Positions 41,244 to 52,081 of a DNA stretch of 64,000 bases are shown here, in pieces; position 1 is the first letter of the stretch, and every line of letters starts with the position of its first letter. Source of the stretch: Ulota crispa (lineage: Eukaryota; Streptophyta; Bryopsida; Orthotrichales; Orthotrichaceae). The notes under the pieces were generated by a model. The model made no database searches. It saw nothing but the letters and a program-made list of their open reading frames with translations, and was not told where the DNA came from. A program made the translations under genes and the position numbers. Location: NCBI GenBank assembly GCA_963920765.1, contig OY987249.1, forward strand, positions 12,772,817-12,836,816, in the 5' to 3' direction.

Positions 41244-42833
41244 TGACTGTTGTTTGTATACTGGCGTAGTGTGGACACGGGCAACCACTCCCAAACCAAA
41301 CCTAGGTTCCATGAGTCAAAGCGGCCGGCGCATGCATGTGAAGACACTGCACCTTGAGCCTCATTATGAGAACAATTTTTGGGCAGGCTCGCCCTTGTTG
41401 TATTATCCATGAGCTTGATGCAGCTTCCAATTTCATCTCCAAGAGTCCGATGACTTGGTTTTCTCCAATGTTGGAATATAGTAGGCAGAGGTGTGACAAA
41501 GCTTTTATGCACTTCAATAGTAGTAGCTTCGAGTAATTTCACTAGCTATAGGGAGGTCAAGATTGTAGGCGCTGTAGCTCAGGAGCCTTCAATTGTTTTA
41601 AGTTGAGTTTGCCATTGTGCACTACCTCCCCCTTGAGTCAAGGAATTTTGGAACTTTTTCTCCCTTGGAACCTCATGAATTTTGGACGTTACTCAAGATT
41701 TGAGGGTTCTTTTGAAGTCATTGTGTTCTTTGTGAATTTTGTCAAAGATTCTCTTTGAATGGAATGGGGAGTAATGATTTCCATGTGTTTATTTTTTTCC
41801 ATTACTCTCATGAACAAGACCATCAAAGTCACAACGCTCCCGGACCCTGTCGACTGCACCTTCTAGGATTGACACACCACCAAGTGAGCAGGTTTAGCTT
41901 AGCAGTAATAACCGGTGGTTCCCGATTACCTCCCCCTGCAGACCCTCTTGCGGAGTCAACCGCCTCTTACACAAATATCCCAAAATTGCTCAGTTCATAC
42001 CAGAAATCCGCAAAACAACAGAAGAGCATGGAACAAACACTCCCTCCAATTTTTAGGGAATTCTAGTCAAATCACCAACATCTACAAAGCTTGAAGTGGA
42101 GGATCCTTTGTTTCAAATTGATATTTCCTTATTCTTCTATCCGGATTGCACACAAAATCTAGGAGATGTAATTGTCCAATTTGTTTCAACTTTGCAAAAT
42201 TCCCTTCCCCCTAAATTGAAGACCCCATTACAACGTTGAATTTACTGTCACACTTGCAAAATTCAGACCCTGCCTCCACTTTAAGTGAACCCCCTATCAT
42301 CGTGAACAAGGCACTCAGACGGACCGTGGACGATGTAGGGTTAATACAAATCTCTTGGGCCTAATTGATGACCCAATTTCAAATCAACAAAATAGATACA
42401 TTTTGTTGAATTGGGTCAATGCACTATGGAGACCCAATTATTATAACATTTGACTTTATTTTGGTGCCAAAATTTGTCACATAAATGGTCACTTCATCAG
42501 TAAGACCAAATGGGCCAATCCTCAAAACAAAACCTTAATCCCATTGACAATAACTATTTAAAATAGTTCCTAGGATGCATTTTGAATGATTCTTAAACTA
42601 AGAGCCAGTTCAGACCATGACGTCTAGAGCTAGCAAACAAATTTTTTTGTCCACTGCTTCATCCAATGGAGTTTGGAGGGGAAATTGCCATGTCATCATG
42701 AATTTGTGCGTCCGGTGAATGGTTTCATATTGAGCGTCGGACGTTAAGTGGAGGTGTACTTTTAGTCCTTCTATTCTTAATTAAGTTGATCTTGTCTTTA
42801 CCTCTCATGAAGTGAGGGAGTGTTATGTCCAGG

Positions 42834-42879
42834 GGACAAGATTTGAGGTCACCTCCCAATGTGATCTCAAATCTTGTCC
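42834..42879. repeat. compact hairpin, 19-bp stem with 8-nt loop
   Basis: The arm 42834-42852 (GGACAAGATTTGAGGTCAC) pairs with 42861-42879 (GTGATCTCAAATCTTGTCC) with one mismatch. It lies in the right part of the candidate piggyBac element. Function unknown. Confidence 0.65.
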
Positions 42880-43253
42880 ACTGCAAGTGAGCTCCTCTCC
42901 AATTTTGGCGGAAAAGGTGATGACATGGAGTCATACTCCAATGGACGTCCCTCTGGCGTGAATGCTATACTAGCAATTATACTAGACAAAACCCTAGGAT
43001 TGAGCAATGAGGATGCTTATGATTTTGTCTTGTGGTTGTGGACGTCTCGGTTTGAACTGAGCCAACAATCAAACCCCAATATAAAGTGGCTCTAAGTGGA
43101 AAATGGGATCAGACACATAGTGTGAAGCTATTACGAAGGCCCAAGTTTGGGCATCTCAACCAATTAGATTTTTGAGAATTCAACTGCATTTGCGATGTAG
43201 TTTGAATGGCACCTCTCTAAAACTTTTATCTGGTTCCAAACATAAGCATTTAA

Positions 43254-43423
43254 GGTAGGAGGCTCTAAAAGCGTTTGGGTCCTAATTGCCTTCATAGTCT
43301 AGGGAATAGCTAACATTTTCCTTCAAAAATCTATTATTGTTATCAATAAGTTAGATGGGCTTAGCTAATCGTTCCTAGATTGTGAATGCAATTAGGACCT
43401 AAACGCTTTTAGAGCCTTCTACC
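43254..43423. repeat. 170-bp foldback element, GGTAGGAGGCTC ends
   Basis: GGTAGGAGGCTCTAAAAGCG at 43254 is mirrored by CGCTTTTAGAGCCTTCTACC ending at 43423, with further pairing inward (GGGTCCTAATTGC and GCAATTAGGACC). The left flank is TTAA (43250-43253) and the right flank TTTT. It is probably related to 23986-24394. Confidence 0.68.
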
Positions 43424-44034
43424 TTTTTGTACTATTCTTAACCGTTAAATGACAAGGTGGACCAAAATTGTCCGCGCAATATACATTAAGCTAGTACAAC
43501 CACGATGACCGGCCCCGGCGTTCAAGGGTTAATAATTATTAAAAAAACATAAACCTGGTCTCAATATCGTATGTTGACAGTATGGAGGGCTATGGGCATG
43601 GGCTTCCAGGCAGAACTGGCTGGGTTCAGTAAATAATGTCAGTTTGTACTTACAATTCTCCTGAAAACAGTTCACAACTTGTGTGCACTGCCACTCAGTC
43701 GCAGGCTTAGATTCTGTTCAGGTATCCAATGACCTAAGCTAACACACATGGATTATTAGCTTGAGTCCAGCTCCCCTCAGGAAAGCAGCAGGTTCGCCCA
43801 AAATTATCTCAAAAAATTACTAAATGAAACCATCCAAACTTTGCCCTCAAGGGCAAATTTTTGTCCTTTTGTTTGTCTTGGATGTAGTGAGGCTGTTTTC
43901 GACCAAATGTATCCACTCATTGAAAAATTTGACATGATAGAAAGTTTAGAATGTTAATGAAAAAAAAAAACAAGTAATCCGCATTTGAGATATCACTTGA
44001 ACTTAGCACTACCCTAATCGTCCCTTTGCTTTGC

Positions 44035-44930
44035 ATAACCCCTAAAGGCCCAAGTCCTTTTTACTGTAAAAGTCACTGAAAACTGCCATTCTGAGGGGAA
44101 TGAGCAGAAAGACAGGACTTTTTATTTATTTTCAGAAATCGGAGGTACATATGGGAATAAACTAGCTCATTTTTTGATGGAGAGGAGTGAGTTGTTGATG
44201 TTTGAAATTAAAACAAAGGTTTTTCCTTTTCTGCCCAAATATTCTAAGTGCTTTTGACCACTTTTATAACAAAAAATTTGAAATACACAAAGTTGGGGTT
44301 TAATTCCTTCATGTAGCAGATCATGTTTGGTATGTGTGGGAGAATTTTCAAGTTAATTGGAAGTGTACAACATACTTCAAAAAATCTTTGAACGTCCAAA
44401 GGTCATGAAAGTTGCAAATAAACTATGCAAAATTGGAAATTTTATGTGCATTTCAAAACTACATTGATCCAAATGGTGATACCCAAGGAATCATGGCCTA
44501 CTACAACTTGGAAAAAAAAATAAAATACACAAGCCGCTTAAAAAATTAAAGTACCAATTTCACAAGGGGCAAAAGGAATGGAGGGTTGGGAGTCCCCCAA
44601 GACAGGCCCTTTCCACACCACTCCCATTTGTCCAAGTGTCCACACCTTGTGCATGTAAGGGCTAACTCTTTTTGGAGTCAACACCCATTAACAAAGGAGT
44701 GGTCTTGCCCAAATCCCTGGATTCCCCCTTCTTTCCTAATTTTGGAAAAATCTTGATAATTTATTAGTTGAATGTTGGAATGAAGAAAAAAATTAGATGC
44801 CCACTCAAGTCTTTGACTTTGCCACCTTCCATAAAAGTTTCAAAAATTTACCCATATTAGTAGAAATGCAAGTAAATGCACAAAATCCTTTTGTCCTTCA
44901 AGGGAACACTTGGGCTCTTAAGGATTAAAA
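44035..44930. mobile_element. 888-bp piggyBac-type element, CCCCTAAAGGCCCAAG end
   Basis: CCCCTAAAGGCCCAAG begins at 44039 after ATAA. The right end CTTGGGCTCTTAAGG is followed by A and then TTAA at 44927-44930. Internal words match 49582-51004 (GGGGCAAAAGGAATGGAGGG, TCCACACCTTGTGC). It is non-coding. Confidence 0.72.
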
Positions 44931-46739
44931 ACTTTAAAAGCAAAATCAAATCATTGTTTTTAGAACATATTTCTAATGCTATGATAACGGATTCAACATA
45001 TGACTTTTGAAAAGACAATGAACTATTTAAAACAACATTTGTTTCATCTTATCTAGTGTCAATTCCATGAAACTTGGCAATTGGCACCTCTAACTTCACT
45101 ACACAACTAGTGTGGCTGCATGTTGGCCCAATTTTCACCCCCCATAGCCCCCCATGTCATCTCCTCATGCCACCTGTGGTTAAACTAGTACTTTACTTTG
45201 GTTAAACTTGTTCTCTACTTTATTTTTAAGTATACATCCAAATTTTACTTTACCCAAACTTGTACTCTACCCTATTTTTACACAAAACTTGTCTTTGGCC
45301 AATCAGTAATTTTCAAAAAGTTTAATCCATAAAAAACTTGAAATTCAATAAATTTCCCACTATAGGCCCAAATTCCACAAAACCAAGCCCGTGCACCCCT
45401 CCTTGCTGAGAGCTTTCTAGTGGTACCAAGCGCGCAACGGAGGGACACTAGCAATAATAAATTTGGCTAAATTTAGCAAAATTTCTATCTCAAATTTGAT
45501 TGTGCTAAAACAGTATTGTAAAAACAAAGCGAAAAATTTAAAAAGTAGCCAAAGTTTTAAGATGCAAAACTGCCTTTGAGGTGAGGTGCAATTTGACTTG
45601 CTGCCTGTCGCTGATAGGACTTTAGATTAAGACAACTTAAGTAGCCATTAATCATATTTGATTTCCCCCCACCTAGCTATAATGCAAAGTGTATATGTGC
45701 TTTTTATTCACCTACCCTCCCTCAAACAACTGCTTGTAGTTATAGTGTCATGGCAAGGTTTGGTGCATATACAAATGTACTAAATAATCTTTTAGCGGCT
45801 TCTTGACAAAATTGTTAGTGTACACTTTGCAAATGTTCAAGTTCAACATTATAACTAACAAAATAAAACAACTATTGAAGGTTGATGTTAGACATCACCA
45901 ATTTGCATAACTAAAGAATATATGAACTAAACTTAAAAGTTGCCATATATAACCTAATAAGTTGCCATGCATGTAGCTAAAAGCTCTTAAGCACAAAAAA
46001 ACTTGTAGACAAAATACTAAACTAAATGAGAAGTATTGCAACTTGCCCACTACTAAAATTCAAGGTGGGTTGCAAAAAAATCAATATACAACCCACATCT
46101 TTGGTAGGTAAAGATAAAAACCAAAAATGAAATTAATAGCGCTAGGGAACACACAGTTAGGGAGATTGCAATGTGACAAACAAACATCCAAACATCCAAA
46201 CAATTATCCAAATAAACAACCTAATTTAAGGTATAGATCTTTGAAGATATCCATTTTGAGGACCATGGTTTGAAATGACATGATATTCCAAAATTTCATT
46301 AAGTGTCTTTATTTAAGTTAATACCATCCATATTATAAAAGATTTATATAAACTCAATTTCTGATCTCATAAGTGACCCAACATTTGTTACATCTAAAAA
46401 TTTATATAGAGTTTTTTTGAACAAGTTGATCAAATCATGAAGCAAATTAATCAAGAAATACAAAATGCAAATCTATTTAAATATTTTTCATTTATTGTAA
46501 AGAAAAGAATTTTTTTTTATCATGATTTTTGGCAAATCACATAAATATAAAATGATTGACTTCAAAAATCATACAATAGATGTGTGGCCTAAAAACTAAA
46601 CAACCGCTTGATAGTATGATATCAAAAAACTGCATCATTCAACTTTTTTTAAATTTTATATTGAACACATTTTTTCTTTCTATATTTGTTGAATCAAGTA
46701 GCCAAAAAATTAACCAAAACGCCCATTTTCGTGCGTTTT
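44931..46739. other. AT-rich intergenic DNA
   Basis: No gene recognised. The lower part may contain the eroded C-terminal end of the minus-strand hAT-like relic that follows, but no conserved block could be named there. Confidence 0.35.
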
Positions 46740-47215
46740 CGTGCGTTTTTGTGGGTAGAGACTTAAATTTTTGAGATTTTGCACCTTCTATAGCTATCAA
46801 ATTAGTTATATGAACAATACAATGAACGAATGTGACAAATAGATTGATTTTTTAAAATTTCTTTGCCATAATGTTTTTGTTGCCCTATCATAATACTTGC
46901 TCCATCAAATTCAAATCTAACACACTTTGATATATTCAAACTCTATAATTCAAAAGATTGCAATATAATTATTAATAAAATGTGCATCTTTTTTACCACC
47001 AAGAATTTCAAGTAAATCCAAATAAAAATATATTTAGTATTCCAACTTCAATAAAGACAACAAAAATTACTCCATGTCAAGTCTCATTAAAATCAATAAA
47101 TTCATCTATCATCAATCCAAAGAAGTTTGAATTTCTTATCTTGTCTAGAATTAGATTTTTGAAAATACTAAAAATGCAAAAGATCGATTCAGTACAAGAT
47201 TTTTCATCATGATAC
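46740..47215 (-). pseudogene. hAT-like (KIAA1586/DUF4371 type) transposase relic
   Basis: Read on the minus strand from about 47215 downwards, broken frames give family blocks in the right order. KIRNSNFFGLMIDEFIDF (about 47150-47095) corresponds to the conserved sFFgliiDEsTD block. GGKKDAHFI follows at about 47003-46977, then FEFDGASIMIG at about 46917-46885, the DGAs-mtG block. FVHCIVHITNLIAIEGA at about 46843-46793 corresponds to hCvaHrlnLa. Stops and frame changes separate the blocks, so the gene is dead. Termini were not located. Confidence 0.66.
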
Positions 47216-48428
47216 ATTGATTTTGTATAATTGACTATACCTACAACTAAAGTTAACAGAAAATTGGATATTTAAAAAAAAATGTTTTCTTTTCCAAAAC
47301 ATATTTAGACTCTAATAAAGTTAGTAAAGCTTCATCATAACATTTAATAACTTTTATTATGTGTTTTTCCATAACCTTTTCACCTTATTGTGTTGCCTAG
47401 CTTAAAGTTTTATGTTTTGTAGAATTTAGATGTTTTTAACATGCAAACAAATTAATATTGCAGAATTCACCTTTCTTCTATATTATTTTACCACCTTTAT
47501 TTATACAAAGTTTACAAAAGAATTATAACCAACTCTGAATTAAACTCTATATAATTAAATTACATATAATATATATCTTTCCAATGCAATTTTGTTTCTT
47601 CAGTCTTTGATAATTGTTTAGAGGTGGATAAGACTGATCGTCAAATGACAACCTCTTATGTGGCAACAAAATTGGATTTTCTTTTCCTAAAAACATGTTC
47701 TTCAAATTTTTTTTTGCCTTTCAATAGATATAATGATGTTTTAAATTTGAAATGGAATACAATAAAATAAACCAAAAAATAATCTAAATCCTAATGCAAT
47801 AATAAAGCAAACAAAAATAATGATACTTACATCAATTCTCTTAGTCTCCAAGTTATATCAAAATTTGTAAGTAAACATAACAAAACTCAACTTCATTTGA
47901 AAACAATTGTTGTCAACACATGTATAAAAAAGCACACAAAAAAACTAGTAAATTTATGAAGGAAGCTCTCAAACACGATCTCGGTTTTCAAATTTTCTGC
48001 CTCTAACGAGCACATGACATGAATTGAAACTTTGAAAAAAAAAGCGTAAAAAAAAACTTTGGTGCATAGCAGAACTCATCATAGATTTCAATAAAAGGAG
48101 GTCCAAGTTTTAGCAAAGTAGTAAGCTTAACATTTGCTCCTCCAATAGCAAGAGAAGTACTTGCACTTGCAAATTTGTAACTTAGAAGTACTAGTACATG
48201 CATCAACTTTGTATCTTACTCTAGCAAACATAAGCAAATGATAAAAGGAATTAAAAATGTGGTGGCAATGCAAAGCATGAATTGAAGTAAGCTTAGTTTC
48301 AATAATCAACCTGTCCTTGGTTGCACAACAATTTTTGAAACACATGGCAACTACCCTAATCTATATACACACTTGAAAATCAGATTTGAAAATGAGAACT
48401 GGTTGTAACGGGCCTTACCCTTGTTCTA
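47216..48428. other. AT-rich intergenic DNA, possible N-terminal side of the hAT-like relic
   Basis: Short minus-strand frames at 48206-48003 and 48345-48127 have no named domain. Their position would suit the eroded N-terminal region of the preceding relic. Confidence 0.3.
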
Positions 48429-49215
48429 TTAACCCCTGAGCACCCCATGACCTGTTTCATGTTGCTCCTAATTATGGAAATGGCGCTCTTATGCTTGGAT
48501 TTTCAGGTAATTGCATGGGGATTGTACCCTTGTATAGGCATTAGGGGTTGTGATTACTCGTATTGAGCTGACAAGCTAAGGGAGTTGACATTCCACAGAT
48601 TTTCCTTTGTGAATTGGGGTTGCTCTTGGTTTTCAATGTTTTTTGCAATTGGTAGGACTAAGGACTGCCGTTTCGTCATTGGCCGTTTAGTTTTCACGCC
48701 AAGAATTTTTTGAGTAGTTTACAGCTTTGTAGTGTGCAGGACGACCAAGCCCCAGTGTACGACCTCGTGGAGCCAGTTCCTCCTGCCGCAGAGTCGGTCG
48801 TCAGACCCTCCAACCCTACAATATTTGCGTATTTGAAGCAACCTTACAAAATTGTTGCAACTCCGATTTGACAACAGATTTCTCAGGCTAAACCCTACCT
48901 CAAAAACGCATATCTTGAGCACAAACCCTAGGTGAATTGAATACGACCAAACCCTACACCCCACACCAAAATCCTTGAGCTCCAAAAATTTCAGTAAAAC
49001 AAACCAAGTCAACACCCGGTTGACCAGTATAATCTTCTTCAATCATTGGTGAAATCGCGCTTTTTTGAACCCTTTGCTACAGCACCAACCCTTCCCCTAA
49101 TTCCAACGGTGAATTCTTTTGGATCACAAAGCAGCAAACACAACGTCAATTGTAAACTGCAAGCCTTCACCGCCCTCCTCCACCCCTTGAAAAACTCCAG
49201 GCGCTCAGGGGTTAA
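48429..49215. mobile_element. 779-bp TTAA-flanked piggyBac-type element with gene-like interior
   Basis: TTAA at 48429-48432 precedes CCCCTGAGCACCCC, and the right end GGCGCTCAGGGG precedes TTAA at 49212-49215. The interior is richer in GC than the flanks. On the minus strand it has a 107-codon frame (49042-48719) and three TAGGGTTT motifs, an arrangement reminiscent of a plant promoter/5' UTR. No protein family was recognised. Confidence 0.82.
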
Positions 49216-49299
49216 GCTAAAATGTGGGGAACTGGTGTGAAGCAGTTAAAATCCCCTTGATTTTAATGAAAAAAATGATGAAAAATTGTGATTTTTTTC

Positions 49300-49542
49300 T
49301 TAATCCCTAAAGGATGATGTTCTTTGTATATGAACTCCCATGTTGTATATATATGGGGCATTTGGGTAGCACATGAATCCCATTGGAGTTGTAAATTTCA
49401 AACCAAGTCATAGATAAACTACTAGTCAACTAGGATTTTTTGGGGAATTTTTGACATTTGTCATAAAGCCATTTTTTAAAGTACCAAATGATCCCTATAT
49501 GAATACAAATAACACTTTTGATAGGGAGCATCTATTAAGGAG
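49300..49542. mobile_element. short element TCCCTAAAGGATG, relative of 63462-63722
   Basis: TTAA at 49300-49303 is followed by TCCCTAAAGGATG. The interior is clearly shared with the copy in the last phototropin intron (CATGTTGTATATA, GGGGCA, TTTGGGTAGC, CATGAATCCC, GATTTTTTGGGGAATTTTT). The right end is degraded (CTATTAAGGAG). Confidence 0.62.
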
Positions 49543-50282
49543 TGACAATCCATTTCATGAACTCCTAGTTTTTCAATTTAACCCCTAAAGGATCAAGCCC
49601 TTTTCTATGTGAAAATCACTAAAAATTGCCATTTTTGAGGGAATGAGTTGAAAGGTAGGAAATCAAGTTTTTTTTTTGAAAATCCAACCATAGGATTTTG
49701 CCCTAGACTATGATTTGTATTTGTAGAAAAAAATCAGCTCATTTTAGAGAAGTGGAGTGAGATATTGACATCTAAAGTAAAGCAAAATAGTTTTTCCTTT
49801 CTCCCCAAAATTTTCAAAAGCCTTTGACCACTTTTATCCTAAAAAAGTGCTCTACACAAAGTTGAAGTTTAAGTGTTCCAAGTAGAAGACCAAGTTAGAT
49901 ATGTGTGGGAGAATTTTGAAATTAATTGGAGATGTGCATCGTCCTTCAAAAAAATTTGAATGTTGGGAGGTCCTAAATGCAAGTACACTTAGCAAAATTG
50001 GAGGATTATTTTATGTAAAATTCAAAAATTTGAATTACAACCCAAATGAGAAAAGGCAAGGGTTCTTATCCCACTACAAATTTTGAAAAATAAAAGTTAA
50101 AAAACTAATACACAAACCGCTTAAAAATTTAAAGTACCAAATTTTACAAGGGGCAAAAGGAATGGAGGGTTGGAAGTCCCCCAAGACGAGCTCCTTCCAC
50201 TCCACTTCCCTTTACACAAATGTCCACACCTTGTGCCTACAAGGGCTTACCCTCTTTGGAATAAACCCCCACTTACAAAGAT

Positions 50283-50454
50283 ACTAGAAGAAATCCGTGT
50301 TTTTTATAAAGGATTGTTTTGGATGTCCACTTCATTTCATGTTAACAATGACATCAAACATAACATCAAGATGTTAGTTTTAACATCAATTGTAACATAA
50401 AAACAAGTGGACGTTCAAAAAAATCCGTTACAAAAAACACAAGTATCTTCTAGT
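50283..50454. repeat. nested 172-bp foldback, ACTAGAAGA ends
   Basis: ACTAGAAGAAATCCGTGTTT at 50283 is mirrored imperfectly by AAACACAAGTATCTTCTAGT ending at 50454. The inner pairing GGATGTCCACTT with AAGTGGACG continues the stem. It interrupts sequence that is continuous in the relative at 44039-44926. The target duplication is not clear. Confidence 0.68.
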
Positions 50455-50627
50455 GAGAGGAGCCTTGCTTGAACTGCCCCTCCTCTCCTAGTTTTGATAA
50501 ATTCTTGTACAACTTATTCAAGAAATGTTGGAATGAAGAAAAAAGTAGATGCCCACATAGATTTTTGAATTTCCCATCTTCAATAAAAGTTTCAAAAAAT
50601 CACACAAAGTAGTTTAGCTATAGATAT

Positions 50628-50951
50628 GGTAGTGTGCTCAAATTCTGCCTATGCATTAAAACCGCTTGACTCCCTAAATGTATTGTGCTAGTATATGATG
50701 TTATTCATAGCCTTTCAACAATGTACAAACAACGTACATTTGAGGAGGTGAGCGGTTTTAGAGCCCTATAGTCTTTCCACTTCAAAATTTCATAGCTAAT
50801 TCCACAAAGCTTCAAAAGATATGAAAAAACTTGGATAGATGTCAACTCCTCTTGTCTTTTAAGGGAGATTTATTGAAATATGTTTCAAGAAGTTTCACCT
50901 CTCCAAAATTTAGTTTTAGCCCTTAGATGGACAATTTACAAGTACACTACA
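50628..50951. repeat. nested foldback-type element, GGTAGTGTGCTC end
   Basis: GGTAGTGTGCTC at 50628 and GTACACTACA near 50951 are inverted. The relative at 25567-26814 shows the uninterrupted site: reverse-complemented, GGGCATGTATCTATGGCTA runs straight across. The ends resemble the GGTAGTACGC element at 23986. Confidence 0.6.
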
Positions 50952-51318
50952 TTACATGCCCAAAACCCCATTTCTCCTCGGAAGAATCAATGGTTCTTTA
51001 GGGGTAAATATATAACTTGAATACTAAAATTTAGATGGTTATTCATTGATTCTACTTAGTTGATTTTGCACTAAATGTATCTCCTCGTATGTTACATCTA
51101 TGAATGTGTAGTACGCCAAGCCCACAGCAGCAATAGTTCCAAACTTGCAATTAGTAGGGGGTTCAAACATAAAATCTGGCTTACAAGTTTCTCACCTCAT
51201 AGGATCCCTGCTCACTAATGAATTATTTATGTTCATTTGTACGCCCAAAGTGTAACACACCCGCAAATTTGCAATTAAGTTTTGTGCACAAGTCGCGGGT
51301 CTAAACATCTAAGACACT

Positions 51319-51580
51319 AGAGAGGAAGAACTGCATGAAAGTGAGTTTCTAAAGTTCACTCCTAATGTGAGTCATGTTAAGAGTGAATTACAAAGGTGAG
51401 TCACCTTGCTGTTCACTAATGAATTCACCAAGGTGAGTCACGATTAGAGAGGAAGAACTGCATGAAAGTGAGTTTCTGAAGTTCACTCCTAATGTGAGTC
51501 ACGTTAAGAGTGAATTACAAAGGTGAGTCACCTTGCTGTTCACTAATGAATTCACCGAGGTGAGTCACAACGTGAGTCAC
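51319..51580. repeat. 127-bp direct tandem duplication with seven TGAGTCA motifs
   Basis: The unit starting AGAGAGGAAGAACTGCATG at 51319 recurs at 51446, nearly identical over about 125 bp. Within 51368-51579 there are seven copies of TGAGTCA, mostly as GGTGAGTCAC(C), plus CACTAATGAATTCACC inverted words. No gene lies across it; its parts can pair with each other. Confidence 0.85.
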
Positions 51581-51653
51581 CTAATTTGAAGCCCCCTAGT
51601 ACCTACTTTTGAATTGTAATTGTATGTGCAGCTTTCTAATGAAATTGTAACCA

Positions 51654-52081
51654 TAAACCTTAGGGAATTGATATGTGTACCACACCCTTTCGATTACTGT
51701 ACCACACCCCAAAGTAAATTTTAGATTTCTACCATCCTAAAGTTGAATTTGAAAATTTGGAATTCAGATTTGGACTTAGAGACCATGATTTAGTCTAGAA
51801 CCCCAAAAAGTTGCAATTCAACAACACCCAATGAAAAAGCTAATATTTTTTACAAACAAAAGTAAAAGTAACACTTTTCTCCCTAGCTAAACTTTTTCAT
51901 TGGGTGTTGTTGAATTACAACTTTTTTTTATGATTTTGGACTAAATCATGATCTCCAAGTCCAAATCTAAATTCCAAATTCTCAAATTCAGCTTTATGAT
52001 GGTAGAAATCTAAAATTTACTCTGAGCATGTGGTACAGTAATTGAAAGGGTGTGGTACACATATCAATTCCCTAAACCTTA
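51654..52081. mobile_element. Mutator-like foldback MITE, copy 2, with 9-bp target duplication
   Basis: The body 51663-52072 (410 bp) has the same ends as 28737-29145 (GGGAATTGATATGTGTACC and its reverse complement) and the same foldback arms. TAAACCTTA flanks both sides (51654-51662 and 52073-52081). Different duplications at the two copies prove separate insertion events. Confidence 0.9.

Larger units (their letters stand above)
37259..43532. mobile_element. candidate full-length (decayed) piggyBac element
   Basis: TTAA at 37259-37262 is followed by CCTTATACTGCCCACGCG, comparable with TTAACCCCTGAGCGCCCAGC at 2627. The right candidate end is GGCGTTCAAGGG followed by TTAA at 43529-43532 (reverse complement CCCTTGAACGCC). 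The piggyBac transposase relic lies in between. The limits are inferred: an internal TTAA at 43438-43441 followed by CCGTTAAATG could instead make 43442-43528 an independent 87-bp element. Regions 37263-38999 and 41244-43249 hold no recognised gene; 38580-38594 is a poly-G tract. Confidence 0.45.
49578..51008. mobile_element. 1423-bp piggyBac-type element carrying two nested foldbacks
   Basis: TTAA at 49578-49581 is followed by CCCCTAAAGGATCAAGCCC. The right end GGTTCTTTAGGGG (to 51004) is followed by TAAA. The left two-thirds match 44039-44926. The last part matches the palindromic family (ATCACACAAAGTAGTTTAGC). Two further inverted-repeat elements, 50283-50454 and 50628-50951, interrupt it. 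Confidence 0.72.

Noticed and set aside
42816..42850. LTR retrotransposon edge (GAGGGAG followed by TGTTATGTCC)
   Set aside because: The polypurine-like run and TGTT start are suggestive, but no second LTR, primer-binding site or reverse-transcriptase motif was found.
42874..43095. 73-codon plus-strand frame (MSTASELLSNFGGKGDD...)
   Set aside because: No family recognised, no splice-compatible neighbours, and it lies within decayed transposon DNA.
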